Shown here one piece after another: positions 49,646-59,779 of a stretch of DNA of 64,000 nt. The position numbers and the translations under genes are program-made. This DNA is from Promethearchaeia archaeon. GTDB taxonomy: Archaea; Asgardarchaeota; Lokiarchaeia; Sigyniarchaeales; SOKP01. The notes under the pieces are model-generated. The model searched no databases and was not told the origin of the DNA. It saw only the letters and a list, made by a program, of their open reading frames with translations. Location of the stretch: assembly GCA_029856045.1 (NCBI GenBank), contig JAHQWG010000043.1:1-64000 (forward strand), in the 5' to 3' direction. Each line of letters starts with the position of its first letter. Positions within the stretch are counted from its first letter, which is position 1.

Positions 49646-52600
49646 TTAATTTTTTAAATAAGCCTTAATCATCGCATTTATTTGTTTAAAACTAAAATGT
49701 GAAATAAATATGGCCGAATTAGGGCATTGAACACCACAGGTACCACATCCTTTACATAACGCAGAATTAATATTGGATTTTTTTAAACAAAGTGTATAAT
49801 CTTCAAATGTTTTTTCAACCTCAATTAATTCTATTGCGTTATATGGACAAACGTCAGCACATTTCCCGCAGCCGATGCAATAATCTTCAATTACCTCAGC
49901 AACAAGACCAGAAGTTTTCATTTCTTTAGCACTTAAAATCCTGATAGCTCTTCCAGCTGCACCATTTGCTTGAGCTATTGATTCTTGAATATTCTTAGGC
50001 CAATGAGCGCAACCACATAAAAAAACTCCATCTGTTGCAAAATCAATAGGTCTTAGTTTAACATGAGCTTCTAGAAAAAAACCACTTTGATCTTGCGGAA
50101 CTTTCAGCATTTTTGATAATTCTTTAAAATTTTCAGGTGCAATCATAGGTGTAGCTAAAATTATAAGATCGCCATAAAATTCTACTTCTCCTTTTAAATT
50201 GTGTTCGAATAACGTAATTTTATAATTAAATTTTCCATTTTTAGTTTTTGAAATTATAGGAAGTTTATCCAATGAATATCGTAAGAATAAAGCGTTTTTT
50301 CTTGAATCTCTATAAAATTCTTCATTTCCTTTTTTGGACATTTGAAGATCTCGATAAATTAAAATTAATGCCAAATCAGGTTTTAATTTCTTTAAGATAT
50401 TAATATTCTTTAATGCATTTGTACAACATATATTGGAACAATATGTTATACCCTCTTTTTGTCTGGAATTCACACATAAAATAAATGTAATACTTTTAAT
50501 ATTATCTAGCCATTCTATATTTTCTTTCCTTAATTTTTGCTCTAATTCAAGTTGTGTAATAACATTTTTTTCTTTTTTATAATTGTATATTGTTTCCGGT
50601 ATCAACTCATTCGCTCCAGTTGCAACAATTATTATTCCAACTTTTATATTATTTACTTTATTTCCTTTAGTGGTTATTATAACATCATAATTTCCAATAT
50701 ATCCCCTAATTTCCGTGATATTTGAATTCAAATAAATATTAATGTTTGAATGTGATTTTACTTTATTTACAAAAGGTTCTAAAAATTCTGAGGCTTTTTG
50801 ATATCCTGGGAAAATTTGATATAAATTATTTAAATTTCCACCAAGTTTAGATTCCTTTTCTACAAGATGGGTTGTAAACCCTTGTATTGCAATATTTAAT
50901 GTGGCTATTAAACCAGAAATGCCACCTCCGATTATTAATGCCTCTGGAGTAATTGATAGTTTTGATTCTTTTTGTGGTTTTAATAATCTCGATTTTGCAA
51001 CAGCCATTTCTATGAGGTCTTTGGCTTTCTTAGTTCCATCCACTTTTTGTTCCATATGTACCCAAGAACATTGATCTCGAATATTAACCATTTCAAAAAG
51101 ATATTTATTCAAACCCGCTTCTTCACATGTTTCTTGAAATAATTTTTCATGGGTTCTAGGCGTACAGGACGCAACTATAAATCTATTTAAATCATACTCA
51201 GCAATTAATTCCTTAATTCTAGTTTGGGAATCACTAGAACATGAATATAAATTATCTACTGCAACAGTCACATTAGGTAATGTTTTGATATATTCTAAAA
51301 CCTGGGGAACATCTACATATTTTCCAATATTTATTCCACAATGGCAAATCATAACACCTATGCAAGGTTCATCTTCTAAATTTATCTTTTTTTCAGGTAC
51401 AGATACTACCTTTTCTTTTAATAGAGTATTTCTCACTAGATATAGTAATGTTGAAACCTTATTTGCTACTCCACTTGCATCAGCAACTGTTTCAGGGATA
51501 TCTAATGGTCCTTGACAAAAACCACATAGAAAAATTCCTTCTTGTTCAGATGATAATTTATCATATAATGTCTTTTCTTTAAAAAACTTATATTTATCAA
51601 CGTTTATTCCTAATATTTTGGCAACCTTCTCAGAATCCTCAGATGGTACTAATGGTGTTGCTAAAACTACTAAATTTGCCCTTAAATCATGAAATTTCCC
51701 ATCATCGAGATCTTCATATTTTATAATTAAATCTTTAGTCTTAGGGTCTTCTACTATTTTGCTAATTTTTGAATTAAAATATTTAACCCCATACTCATCT
51801 TGTGCTCTTTGAGTATATTCATAAAAATTTTTCCCATATGCCCTCAAATCATGCCTAAAAATATAACATTCTGAAGAATTCGAATGTTCTTTAGTAATTA
51901 TTGCTTCTTTTGCTGTATACATACAACAGACACTAGAACAATAAGGAATTCCAATATGAAAATCTCTAGAACCAGCACATTGTATAAAAGCAATTTTATG
52001 GGGTTCTTTCTCATCTGATAATCTTAAAACGTGCCCCTCGAATGGACCAGAAGCACATAAAATCCTTTCATACTCTAAAGAGGTAATAACATTTTCATAT
52101 TTATAACCCCAATTATCTGGAAGTTTAGAAGCTAACATATCAAAACCAATAGCAACTATAATTGCCCCAACTTCTATTTGGACTTCTTCTGGTTTCTGCT
52201 CAAAATTAATCGCTTGGGCTTCACAGATTCTTTCACAAACTCTACATACCCCTTTATTCAAAAATAAGCACATATCTGAGTCTATTAAATAAACTGGAGG
52301 TACAGCTTGTGGAAAGGGGATATAAATAGATTTTCTTCTCCCCAAATTCATATCAAAAATATTTGGAGCCTCAATCTTAGGACATTTCGAGGCACAATCT
52401 CCACAACCCTTACATTTATCCTCATCCACATATCTGGGTTTTTTTAAAATTTTTATAAAAAAATGACCTGCATGACCTGATACTTCAATGACTTCTGAAT
52501 AAGTCATTAATTTAATATTTGGATTTCTAAAAACCTCAACCATTTTTGGAGCAAGAATACATAAAGAACAATCATTAGTAGGAAATGTTTTGTCTAATTG

Positions 52601-52771
52601 AGCCATACGTCCTCCAATTGAAGGAGTCTTTTCTACTAGAAATACTTTAAATCCCATTTCAGTTAAATCTAAAGAGGCTTGAATTCCTGCAATACCACCA
52701 CCAATTACTAAGGCTGCTCCGATTAAATCATCGGTTTGACTTTTTTGTGATGAGTTTTTACTTTTACTCAT
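49646..52771 (-). CDS. hdrA: Tandem-fused HdrA-like protein, all-Cys form
   Basis: 1041 aa with two HdrA-like flavoprotein units (LVIGGGIAGIQASLDL; LIIGGGISGLIATLNI), TFPTNDCSLCILAPKM, CHCG, ASCTPRTHE and ferredoxin motifs. Confidence 0.9.
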   Translation of the reverse strand: MSKSKNSSQKSQTDDLIGAALVIGGGIAGIQASLDLTEMGFKVFLVEKTPSIGGRMAQLDKTFPTNDCSLCILAPKMVEVFRNPNIKLMTYSEVIEVSGHAGHFFIKILKKPRYVDEDKCKGCGDCASKCPKIEAPNIFDMNLGRRKSIYIPFPQAVPPVYLIDSDMCLFLNKGVCRVCERICEAQAINFEQKPEEVQIEVGAIIVAIGFDMLASKLPDNWGYKYENVITSLEYERILCASGPFEGHVLRLSDEKEPHKIAFIQCAGSRDFHIGIPYCSSVCCMYTAKEAIITKEHSNSSECYIFRHDLRAYGKNFYEYTQRAQDEYGVKYFNSKISKIVEDPKTKDLIIKYEDLDDGKFHDLRANLVVLATPLVPSEDSEKVAKILGINVDKYKFFKEKTLYDKLSSEQEGIFLCGFCQGPLDIPETVADASGVANKVSTLLYLVRNTLLKEKVVSVPEKKINLEDEPCIGVMICHCGINIGKYVDVPQVLEYIKTLPNVTVAVDNLYSCSSDSQTRIKELIAEYDLNRFIVASCTPRTHEKLFQETCEEAGLNKYLFEMVNIRDQCSWVHMEQKVDGTKKAKDLIEMAVAKSRLLKPQKESKLSITPEALIIGGGISGLIATLNIAIQGFTTHLVEKESKLGGNLNNLYQIFPGYQKASEFLEPFVNKVKSHSNINIYLNSNITEIRGYIGNYDVIITTKGNKVNNIKVGIIIVATGANELIPETIYNYKKEKNVITQLELEQKLRKENIEWLDNIKSITFILCVNSRQKEGITYCSNICCTNALKNINILKKLKPDLALILIYRDLQMSKKGNEEFYRDSRKNALFLRYSLDKLPIISKTKNGKFNYKITLFEHNLKGEVEFYGDLIILATPMIAPENFKELSKMLKVPQDQSGFFLEAHVKLRPIDFATDGVFLCGCAHWPKNIQESIAQANGAAGRAIRILSAKEMKTSGLVAEVIEDYCIGCGKCADVCPYNAIELIEVEKTFEDYTLCLKKSNINSALCKGCGTCGVQCPNSAIFISHFSFKQINAMIKAYLKN

Positions 52772-53958
52772 TTTTTAGATACCTCCTTATTTTGTTGTGA
52801 GGGTATAACTTCAATAACGTTTTCCAAGAGATTTGATAAATCTATAACATTAATATCTTGGACAGTTTCTGTATCATTTTGAAGGCATCTAAAGTGAATT
52901 TCACATTTTGGACAAGTAGTGACTAAATTATCAGCAACATCTTTAGCTTCCAACATTCTATGATATCGAAGTGCTTTTGCTTTATCAGAACAATTTAGCC
53001 AACAACTTACTCCGCAACATAAAGAATTGGATTTATTGTGAACCATTTCATTATATACATAACCTACTTTTTCCAATTCTTTAAAAATATATCTTATTTT
53101 TTCATATATATTAAAAGATTTTGGTAAAAATCTACTTAATCTACATGGATCATGATAAGTTAATTTGAGTATTTTTGTGTTTTTCTTTTCCTTTTTAAAT
53201 TTAATTTTATTTTCCTTCAATTTCTCATAAAGATATTCAACAAGGTGTTTAACCTTAACATTAAAATTCTCAAACATCGAAGGATAATCAATTTTAAGAG
53301 TCCTATACCCTTCTGCACAAGAAGTTATTATTAAAGAAGCTCCACTTCTTTCAAAAGATTTAATATTATGGATTGCTAATTTTTTAAAAGCTTCGATTTT
53401 ACCTTGCCACAATAAATCATGACCACAACATTTTTCATCTTTCAACAAAACTATTGGTTCATTTTCAATTTTGCATAATATTTTTAAAGTATCTACAGCA
53501 TTATTCATTGACTCATCGAATTCATAACTAAAAAGGGGAGCACATCCTACAAAATATAAGATATTTCCCTTTTCTGATACCTCACACCCAGAAGGAACCC
53601 ACTCAAAAGTCTTTTCCGGAGTAATATTTTCTTTACTCATAATTTCCGAAAGAAGTGTATAGAATCCCTTATGAGCAATTTTAGGCATAATTCCGGCATC
53701 TAACATTTTATTTCTTGCATCACGTACTATTTCAGCAAAATTAACTTCATATGGACATTTTTCAAGGCAAGAATTGCAAGTTAAGCAATCCCAAAGCATT
53801 CCACTTTCAACAATTCGATCTTCAAAACCTTCAATGATCAGTTGTATTATCCTACTAGGAGTGTATTTTTGGATTCTTCCCATTTGGCAAATGCCACTAC
53901 ACATAGCACATTGATAGCAATTGTTAAGATATTCTCTTAATTTTCCTTTTATAATCAT
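52768..53958 (-). CDS. HdrC-HdrB/HdrD-like fused Fe-S protein (CCG domains)
   Basis: CYQCAMCSGICQMG, CLTCNSCLEKCP; KCCGHDLLW and LCCGVSCWLNC CCG motifs. Confidence 0.88.
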   Translation of the reverse strand: MIIKGKLREYLNNCYQCAMCSGICQMGRIQKYTPSRIIQLIIEGFEDRIVESGMLWDCLTCNSCLEKCPYEVNFAEIVRDARNKMLDAGIMPKIAHKGFYTLLSEIMSKENITPEKTFEWVPSGCEVSEKGNILYFVGCAPLFSYEFDESMNNAVDTLKILCKIENEPIVLLKDEKCCGHDLLWQGKIEAFKKLAIHNIKSFERSGASLIITSCAEGYRTLKIDYPSMFENFNVKVKHLVEYLYEKLKENKIKFKKEKKNTKILKLTYHDPCRLSRFLPKSFNIYEKIRYIFKELEKVGYVYNEMVHNKSNSLCCGVSCWLNCSDKAKALRYHRMLEAKDVADNLVTTCPKCEIHFRCLQNDTETVQDINVIDLSNLLENVIEVIPSQQNKEVSKK

Positions 53959-53983
53959 AGAATTGTCAGAAATCTGAGTAATT

Positions 53984-55096
53984 TTAAAATTTAACTCCTA
54001 AGTTTTTTTGCGATAAATTATATCTATCTTCTTTATATTTTGAAAACTGAATTAATTTTTCTAACATTTTATCTCTTTTTCCTTCTAAATCCTCTAAAAC
54101 TTTTATATATCCCTCATTTATAGCGGATTTAACAATATTTGTTCCAAGTTTGGTTCTAGGTATAGTTGTTGTATATTTTTCAGGTGATGATAATCCACCA
54201 AATGAAATATCTGCATAAATATTAGTAAAATCATTACATGCATTACAAGCGGAACGAATATAATCTGATAATTCATTAAACGATATATGCTGAATAACTT
54301 CACTTCCTTTTAATTTTATTAACATATCTTCCTTAATATTTAATTTCTCAATCTCATCAATTTTTAAATTAAATTGAGTTTCAAATTTCTCTTTTTTATC
54401 TTTACCCATTGTAAAATTTCCATAACAAAATAATCCAAGAAGATATTTTATATTTTGAGAGGGGGTAACCCCCATTTCTTGCATGCATCTTATCGTATAA
54501 ATTTGGCAAGGCGTTCCTATAACAGCTAACTTTTTAAATTTATATCTATTTAATGCCATAATTGTAGGACTATAAGTACTAAAATTGGCAATTTCTGTTA
54601 CTTGTGAAGAAATATCAAAATGAGAACCTGCAGCTAAAATTAAATCATCTTTAGATTTTGCAATCATTGAATCTCTCGAAAATGGTCCCAACTTTTTTGA
54701 AACGATTGCTCCATCAATTAAATTATGTTCTAATAAATACAATAATATAGCAGATACTACTCCACCATCAGTTCCATTTTTTAAGAGATCTTTATCTAAC
54801 GCTTGAAATGAATATATCTTTTCATAATTGCCAAGTGGTTTGATATAATTATATTGATTATTTAAATCATTTTCTAATACTTTAGTTTGTGGACAAATAT
54901 GATAACATATTCCGCACTCTAAGCATTCATTTTCATTTATATATTGTGGTGGCAAATCTGGTTTAATAAAATCAATAATCTTATAATCAGCAGAACTACA
55001 AAAACTTACACACCCACCACATAATTGACAAATGCCTTTATCATGAACTTCTTTAATTAAATCTTTAAAATTTTTTATTGGTTTATCTTGACTCAT
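53984..55096 (-). CDS. FrhB-like (coenzyme F420 hydrogenase beta) Fe-S flavoprotein
   Basis: CQLCGGCVSFCS, CLECGICYHICPQT, NGTDGGVVSAILLYLLE, VIGTPCQIYTIRCMQ. Confidence 0.88.
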   Translation of the reverse strand: MSQDKPIKNFKDLIKEVHDKGICQLCGGCVSFCSSADYKIIDFIKPDLPPQYINENECLECGICYHICPQTKVLENDLNNQYNYIKPLGNYEKIYSFQALDKDLLKNGTDGGVVSAILLYLLEHNLIDGAIVSKKLGPFSRDSMIAKSKDDLILAAGSHFDISSQVTEIANFSTYSPTIMALNRYKFKKLAVIGTPCQIYTIRCMQEMGVTPSQNIKYLLGLFCYGNFTMGKDKKEKFETQFNLKIDEIEKLNIKEDMLIKLKGSEVIQHISFNELSDYIRSACNACNDFTNIYADISFGGLSSPEKYTTTIPRTKLGTNIVKSAINEGYIKVLEDLEGKRDKMLEKLIQFSKYKEDRYNLSQKNLGVKF

Positions 55097-55113
55097 TTTT
55101 TAATAAAATTTTA

Positions 55114-56595
55114 TTATTTTTTTACATCGAATTCAATTTTTTTACATTTTGAATTTTTAATTCCTGAAATTTTCTTAACCAAACCGAATCCAGGTTTTAC
55201 TTCAGCTAAATCCTTAACTTCTACTAAATTGCCATTTATTAATTTATTAAATAAATCATTCCCAACTTTTGTTCTTGTAATAACTGAAGACCAGCCTGCA
55301 CTAGAACCTATTGAACCTACTGAAATATCTGCAAATTCGGACGTTAAATCACTACAATAATGGCATACATCTCTTGCTAAGGAAGTTACTTCTTTTAATG
55401 GAACTTTGGCTTCTTCTCCATTTTTATCTTTGATAATAAATTTTCCTCCACTAATGTCCATTTTTAAAATGTTCTCTAATTTCTTATTAAAAATTTCAGT
55501 GCTTATTTTGATAACATTATCATAGCTGAATGATTCCATGCAGAATAAACCAATAGTATATTTAATATTATTAAAAAAAGATGTTCCAATTGGATAAATA
55601 CTTCCTTTTTTGAGTGCTAACATCATACATGGAGTTCCAACGACTGCAATTTTATCAAATTTTTGTGCTTCATTCAAAATTGTTAAACTTGGAGAATTAG
55701 CATATTTTGTACCAGCGGTTTTATAAAGATCATCAACATTCTCAATTATAATAGGTTTTGGCCTCCAAATATCTTCAGAATGGGTTACTGCTATCGCAGC
55801 ATCAATTTCTTTTTCTTTTAGTAAATAATATAACAATGTTGTTATTATACCACCATCTTGGCATACTTCTTTAATTTCATCACTTTTTGTACTTGCAGTA
55901 TATGCATTTATATAATAATTACTTGCGGCACCATCCTTCAAATTAGGATTTAATTTATTTAAAACTGTAAAAATATGCTCAGATGGAAATGACCTCGGGC
56001 AAACAGAAAAACAAAGTCCGCATTTAATGCAAGTCTCAGAATCAATTTTAAGATCATCTGCAGTTACTGTTATTGAGCCAACTGGGCATATTGATGAACA
56101 ATAACCACAATTACAACAAAAATTATTCTCAAATACTAAAGACACTGGCTCAAAATAATTTTCTCGAAAAGAATTATCAAGGGATTTGGCTTGATATCGA
56201 ATAATTTCAATCTTAATTTCTTTATCTATCAAATTTCCCTCTTTATTTTTTACTTTTTTAATTTCTGTCTTTATTTCAATTAATTTTTCAACATAACCTT
56301 GTTGGGTTAAATATTCAACTGTTTGTACTAATTTTTTCTTATCATATTCCACTTTCTCCACTATTTCTTCAAGAGTAAGCAGAGGAAGCCCTATTAATTT
56401 TTTTAATATTAAATTTCTTTCTGTCTCAGCATCGAGAAGTGAATCTAAAATAAAATTAAAATCTTCCTCACTAAATCTTCCAAATTTTAAAATATCATCT
56501 TTTCCTTCATATAATGCACGAATTTGAAAATTACTTATAGCGTTATATGTAGATTCCATTAGATTTTTTAGATCAGTATTTTCTATAAGATTCAC
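55114..56595 (-). CDS. FrhB-like Fe-S flavoprotein with N-terminal wHTH-like extension
   Basis: CNCGYCSSICPVGSI, CIKCGLCFSVCPR, DGGIITTLLYYLL, VVGTPCMMLALKK; GTG start with GGAAGGTGA upstream. Confidence 0.87.
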   Translation of the reverse strand: MNLIENTDLKNLMESTYNAISNFQIRALYEGKDDILKFGRFSEEDFNFILDSLLDAETERNLILKKLIGLPLLTLEEIVEKVEYDKKKLVQTVEYLTQQGYVEKLIEIKTEIKKVKNKEGNLIDKEIKIEIIRYQAKSLDNSFRENYFEPVSLVFENNFCCNCGYCSSICPVGSITVTADDLKIDSETCIKCGLCFSVCPRSFPSEHIFTVLNKLNPNLKDGAASNYYINAYTASTKSDEIKEVCQDGGIITTLLYYLLKEKEIDAAIAVTHSEDIWRPKPIIIENVDDLYKTAGTKYANSPSLTILNEAQKFDKIAVVGTPCMMLALKKGSIYPIGTSFFNNIKYTIGLFCMESFSYDNVIKISTEIFNKKLENILKMDISGGKFIIKDKNGEEAKVPLKEVTSLARDVCHYCSDLTSEFADISVGSIGSSAGWSSVITRTKVGNDLFNKLINGNLVEVKDLAEVKPGFGLVKKISGIKNSKCKKIEFDVKK

Positions 56596-56619
56596 CTTCC
56601 TAATTAAATTTTTTTTAAG

Positions 56620-56698
56620 CCCCCATATCCCTTGCAGGGATGTCCCAATAAAATTTCTTAATTTTAAGCTTTAATTTTAAAGATCATTCAAATGGGGG
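56620..56698 (-). promoter_or_regulatory. Candidate SECIS or other structured 3' RNA element downstream of vhuD
   Basis: Perfect hairpin ATCCCT-TGC-AGGGAT at 56627-56641, enclosed by CCCCCAT (56620-56626) pairing with ATGGGGG (56692-56698); only GC-rich structure close to the Sec genes. Confidence 0.4.
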
Positions 56699-57155
56699 TT
56701 TTAGTTTTTAATTTTTTATCTGCATCTTTTATTTCTGCCTTAAAAACTGCTTGATCTGTTTTTAATGGGTTCAATCCCAATTTTTCTATTTTATTTACCA
56801 TATCTTCGACCGATTTTACAAATTTTACAGCTTCAGCTCCAGTGCAGTTATACATGTTTACTCGGTCTCCTCCCAAACCACGCCTATCTAGAATTCGCCT
56901 AACAAATTCGACATGTTTTGCAGCGATAAAGTTTCCAGTTTTAAATTCACATTGATTTTCTAGTCAGCCTACAACCATTACTCCATCGGCACCATTATTA
57001 ATTGCATAGATTAGGTGTTTTATATCAACTCTACCTGTACAGCGCAGACGAATAATTTTTACATTGGGACTATATTTCAATCTTGAAACACCAGCTAAAT
57101 CTGCAGCACTATAACCTCATTTATTACAAGCAAATGTAATGATATTCATTTTCAT
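56688..57155 (-). CDS. vhuD: VhuD/MvhD selenoprotein with two in-frame TGA (Sec) codons
   Basis: Read through TGA at 57117-57119 and 56964-56966: [28 protein letters not shown]...GVMVVGULENQCEF...; SD-like AGGTGA before ATG 57155; both U positions are Cys in the 49180-49626 paralogue. Confidence 0.9.
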
Positions 57156-57178
57156 ATATCTCACCTGAATTTTTCGGT

Positions 57179-59122
57179 TTATGCATTTTCCTCCTTTACT
57201 AATGCTAAGACTTGATTAAATATTTGCTCATCTGTATAATATCTAATTTGTATTGCTTGAGTTGGACAACAAGTTGCACAGATTCCACATCCGTCACAAT
57301 TGATCTCATCGACCTCAGCAATTTTTCCTTCAGGTACAATAATAGCATTCTTTGGACAATTTTTTTCGCAGCGACAACAAGAAATACAATTTTCTTCATC
57401 AACAATCGCACATATTAATTCAAGCTCCGCTTCTCCCTTGGATGTTAATTCTGCAACCTTACTTGCGGTTGCTCTCGCTTGAGAAACCGAGTATGATATA
57501 TTTTTTGGTCCTTGCGCAAAACCACAAATATAAATCCCTAGATATTTTGTTTCTTGAGGACTTAAGCCAAAATGATGTTCAGTCAGGTATCCATTTGTAT
57601 CATAATCAATTCCAAGAACATCTGCTATTTGTTTCGTTCCTTTAGATGGTAATACTGCAGTTGATAAAACTACTAAGTCTGCATCAATTTTTATTATCTC
57701 ATCTGTTAATGAAGAATATACTCTTACCTTGAGATTTTTGGTTTCAGAATCCTCTATTAGTTCTGGAACTTTACCTCGAATAAAGTCAATACCTTTATCA
57801 CGAGTTCTCATATAGTATTCTTCAAAGTTCTTTTCAGATGCTCTTATATCAATGTAGCAGATGGTTATATGGCAATCAGGGATTTCTTCTTTAAGTAATT
57901 TAGCATTTTTTAAAGCGATCATGCAACACACACCAGAACAATACGCTCTTTCTGTATCTCTCGAGCCAACACATTGAATAAATAATATTTCTTTAGGTGT
58001 TTTTCCATCTGATGGTCTTTTTACATGGCCCATTGTTGGACCATTTGGTGCTAATATCCTTTCAAGCTGGATTTCGTTTATAACATTTTGATATTCTCCA
58101 TATCCATATTCTATAGGATTATATAAGTCCCAACCCGTTGCAACTATTATTGTACCCACTTCAATTTCGACATATTCAGGTTCTTGACTCAAATCAATTG
58201 CATGTGGCTCGCAAGCATCTACACAGGCATATCATTCAACGCAAGATTCTTTTTCAAGATCATAAACAAAAGGAATAGCTTGCCCAAAACATATATCGAT
58301 ACATTTTCTTGAACCTAAATTTTCTTGCCAATAATTTGGTATGTAAATTGGACATACTGGCGTACAATCTCCACAACCATTACACAAATCTTCTATAACA
58401 TATCTAGGTTTTTTCTTTATCGTAACTTCATAATTTCCAACATATCCTTCAACTTTATCAACTTCACTATAACTAATAATTTCAATATTTTCATTTCGAT
58501 TAGCTTCAAGCATTTTTGGACCAAGAATTCATATAGAACAATCATCAGTTGGAAATGTTCGATCTAACTGAGCCATTCTGCCCCCAATTGTAGTTTTACT
58601 CTCTATTAAATACACCCTTATTCCTTGATTTGCCAGATCTAATGCCGCATTTAATCCAGCGATTCCTCCACCAACTACCAAAGTAGCTTTTTTTATAGGA
58701 ATAATTTTTGTCGGTACTATTTCCAATCTTTTAGCCCTTTCATAACCTGCTCTGCTTAAAATCTTTGCTTTATTGGTTGCTGAAACTTCGTCTTCAGTAA
58801 TCCAAGAACATTGTTCTCTAATATTTACCATTTGAAAATAAAATTTACTAAGTCCTGCCCGTTCTAAAGACTCTCTATAAATCGGTTCATGAGTTCTAGG
58901 AGTTCAAGCTGCCGCTACAACCCGATTTATCTTTTTTTCTTTGATATCATCCATTATTAATTTCTGCCCTTGTTCAGTACATAAAAAACTAAAGATGCGA
59001 CTTGTTTCAATATTATCAAATTGTTTCATATACTCTGCAACTTCAGAACAATTAACTTTCGCAGAAATATTCAAGCCTCATTGACATGCATAATATCCAA
59101 TGCGTAAAATTTCTTTACTCAA
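57179..59122 (-). CDS. hdrA: HdrA selenoprotein with four in-frame TGA (Sec) codons (TTG start at 59122 uncertain)
   Basis: TGA at 59078-59080 (ACQUGLNI), 58904-58906 (AAAUTPRTHEP), 58529-58531 (DDCSIUILGPKM), 58232-58234 (ESCVEUYACVDACEPHAI), all in one frame and all matching Cys in the 49646-52771 paralogue. Confidence 0.92.
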
Positions 59123-59373
59123 TTTTTTTTCACATCAACTCGTTTAATAATTTTTATTTTAAAATTTATACTATTAGATTAAAAAAATTCAAAATGCTCC
59201 AAATTAAAAAAATTTTTTATAATAATTTTCAGATTCAATAATTTTATATTTTGAAATTACCTTATTTAATAATTTTTATCTTAATGATTATATAAATTAT
59301 TCGATACTGACAGAAATGGAAAATAAAATAATTAATTTTTACGAGAAACCTTAAGAAATTATTTTGAATTATA

Positions 59374-59432
59374 CAATTTCGGTTATTATCCCCGATTTCC
59401 TAAATCTTTATATAAAATCATTTCCGAAATTG
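59374..59432. repeat. Inverted repeat CAATTTCGG / CCGAAATTG (9-bp arms, 41-nt spacer)
   Basis: Direct reading in the intergenic region upstream of sec-hdrA. Confidence 0.5.
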
Positions 59433-59564
59433 ATAACTTCATTAATAATAATTTCGAAGACTAATAAAAAATCAAAAAAGAATTTTTAAATCCAAAAATA
59501 TATTTAAAAAAATGTATTATATTCCTAAATAAATTTAACAAAAAGAACAATACTTACAAAAGAT

Positions 59565-59779
59565 AGACAATAGAACTATTAAGTAATTATTTCAATTCAT
59601 GTAATAGAGCAATTTTTAAAAGAGATGTGGTTAAACATTTGGGAGAAATTGATGATGAAAAAATTCTTAAGTATCTTTTAAAATATGTAGGAGATTATCA
59701 TAGTAAAGTCCGGCTTTTAATGACTAAAATGATAAAAAAAATTGAAGCAAGAATAGATAACAAACTCAATAATCAATAA
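59565..59779 (+). pseudogene. Startless HEAT-repeat-like remnant
   Basis: Frame TIELLSNYFNSCNRAIFKRDVVKHLGEIDDEKILKYLLKYVGDYHSKVRLLMTKMIKKIEARIDNKLNNQ*, no suitable start; degraded coding-like frames upstream. Confidence 0.4.

Noticed and set aside
57205-57645. Plus- and minus-strand small ORFs overlapping the hdrA 3' end
   Set aside because: Overlap the conserved HdrA frame and show no protein-family features.
56688-59122. Treating the fragmented HdrA/VhuD region as a pseudogene or sequencing artefact
   Set aside because: All interruptions are TGA, none are frameshifts, TAA or TAG. All six match Cys positions in intact paralogues, and the rest of the proteins is well conserved.
56688-59122. 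Alternative genetic code with UGA read as Trp
   Set aside because: The UGAs align to Cys, not Trp, and UGA is a normal stop for other genes here (for example 1258-2223 and 62424-63620).
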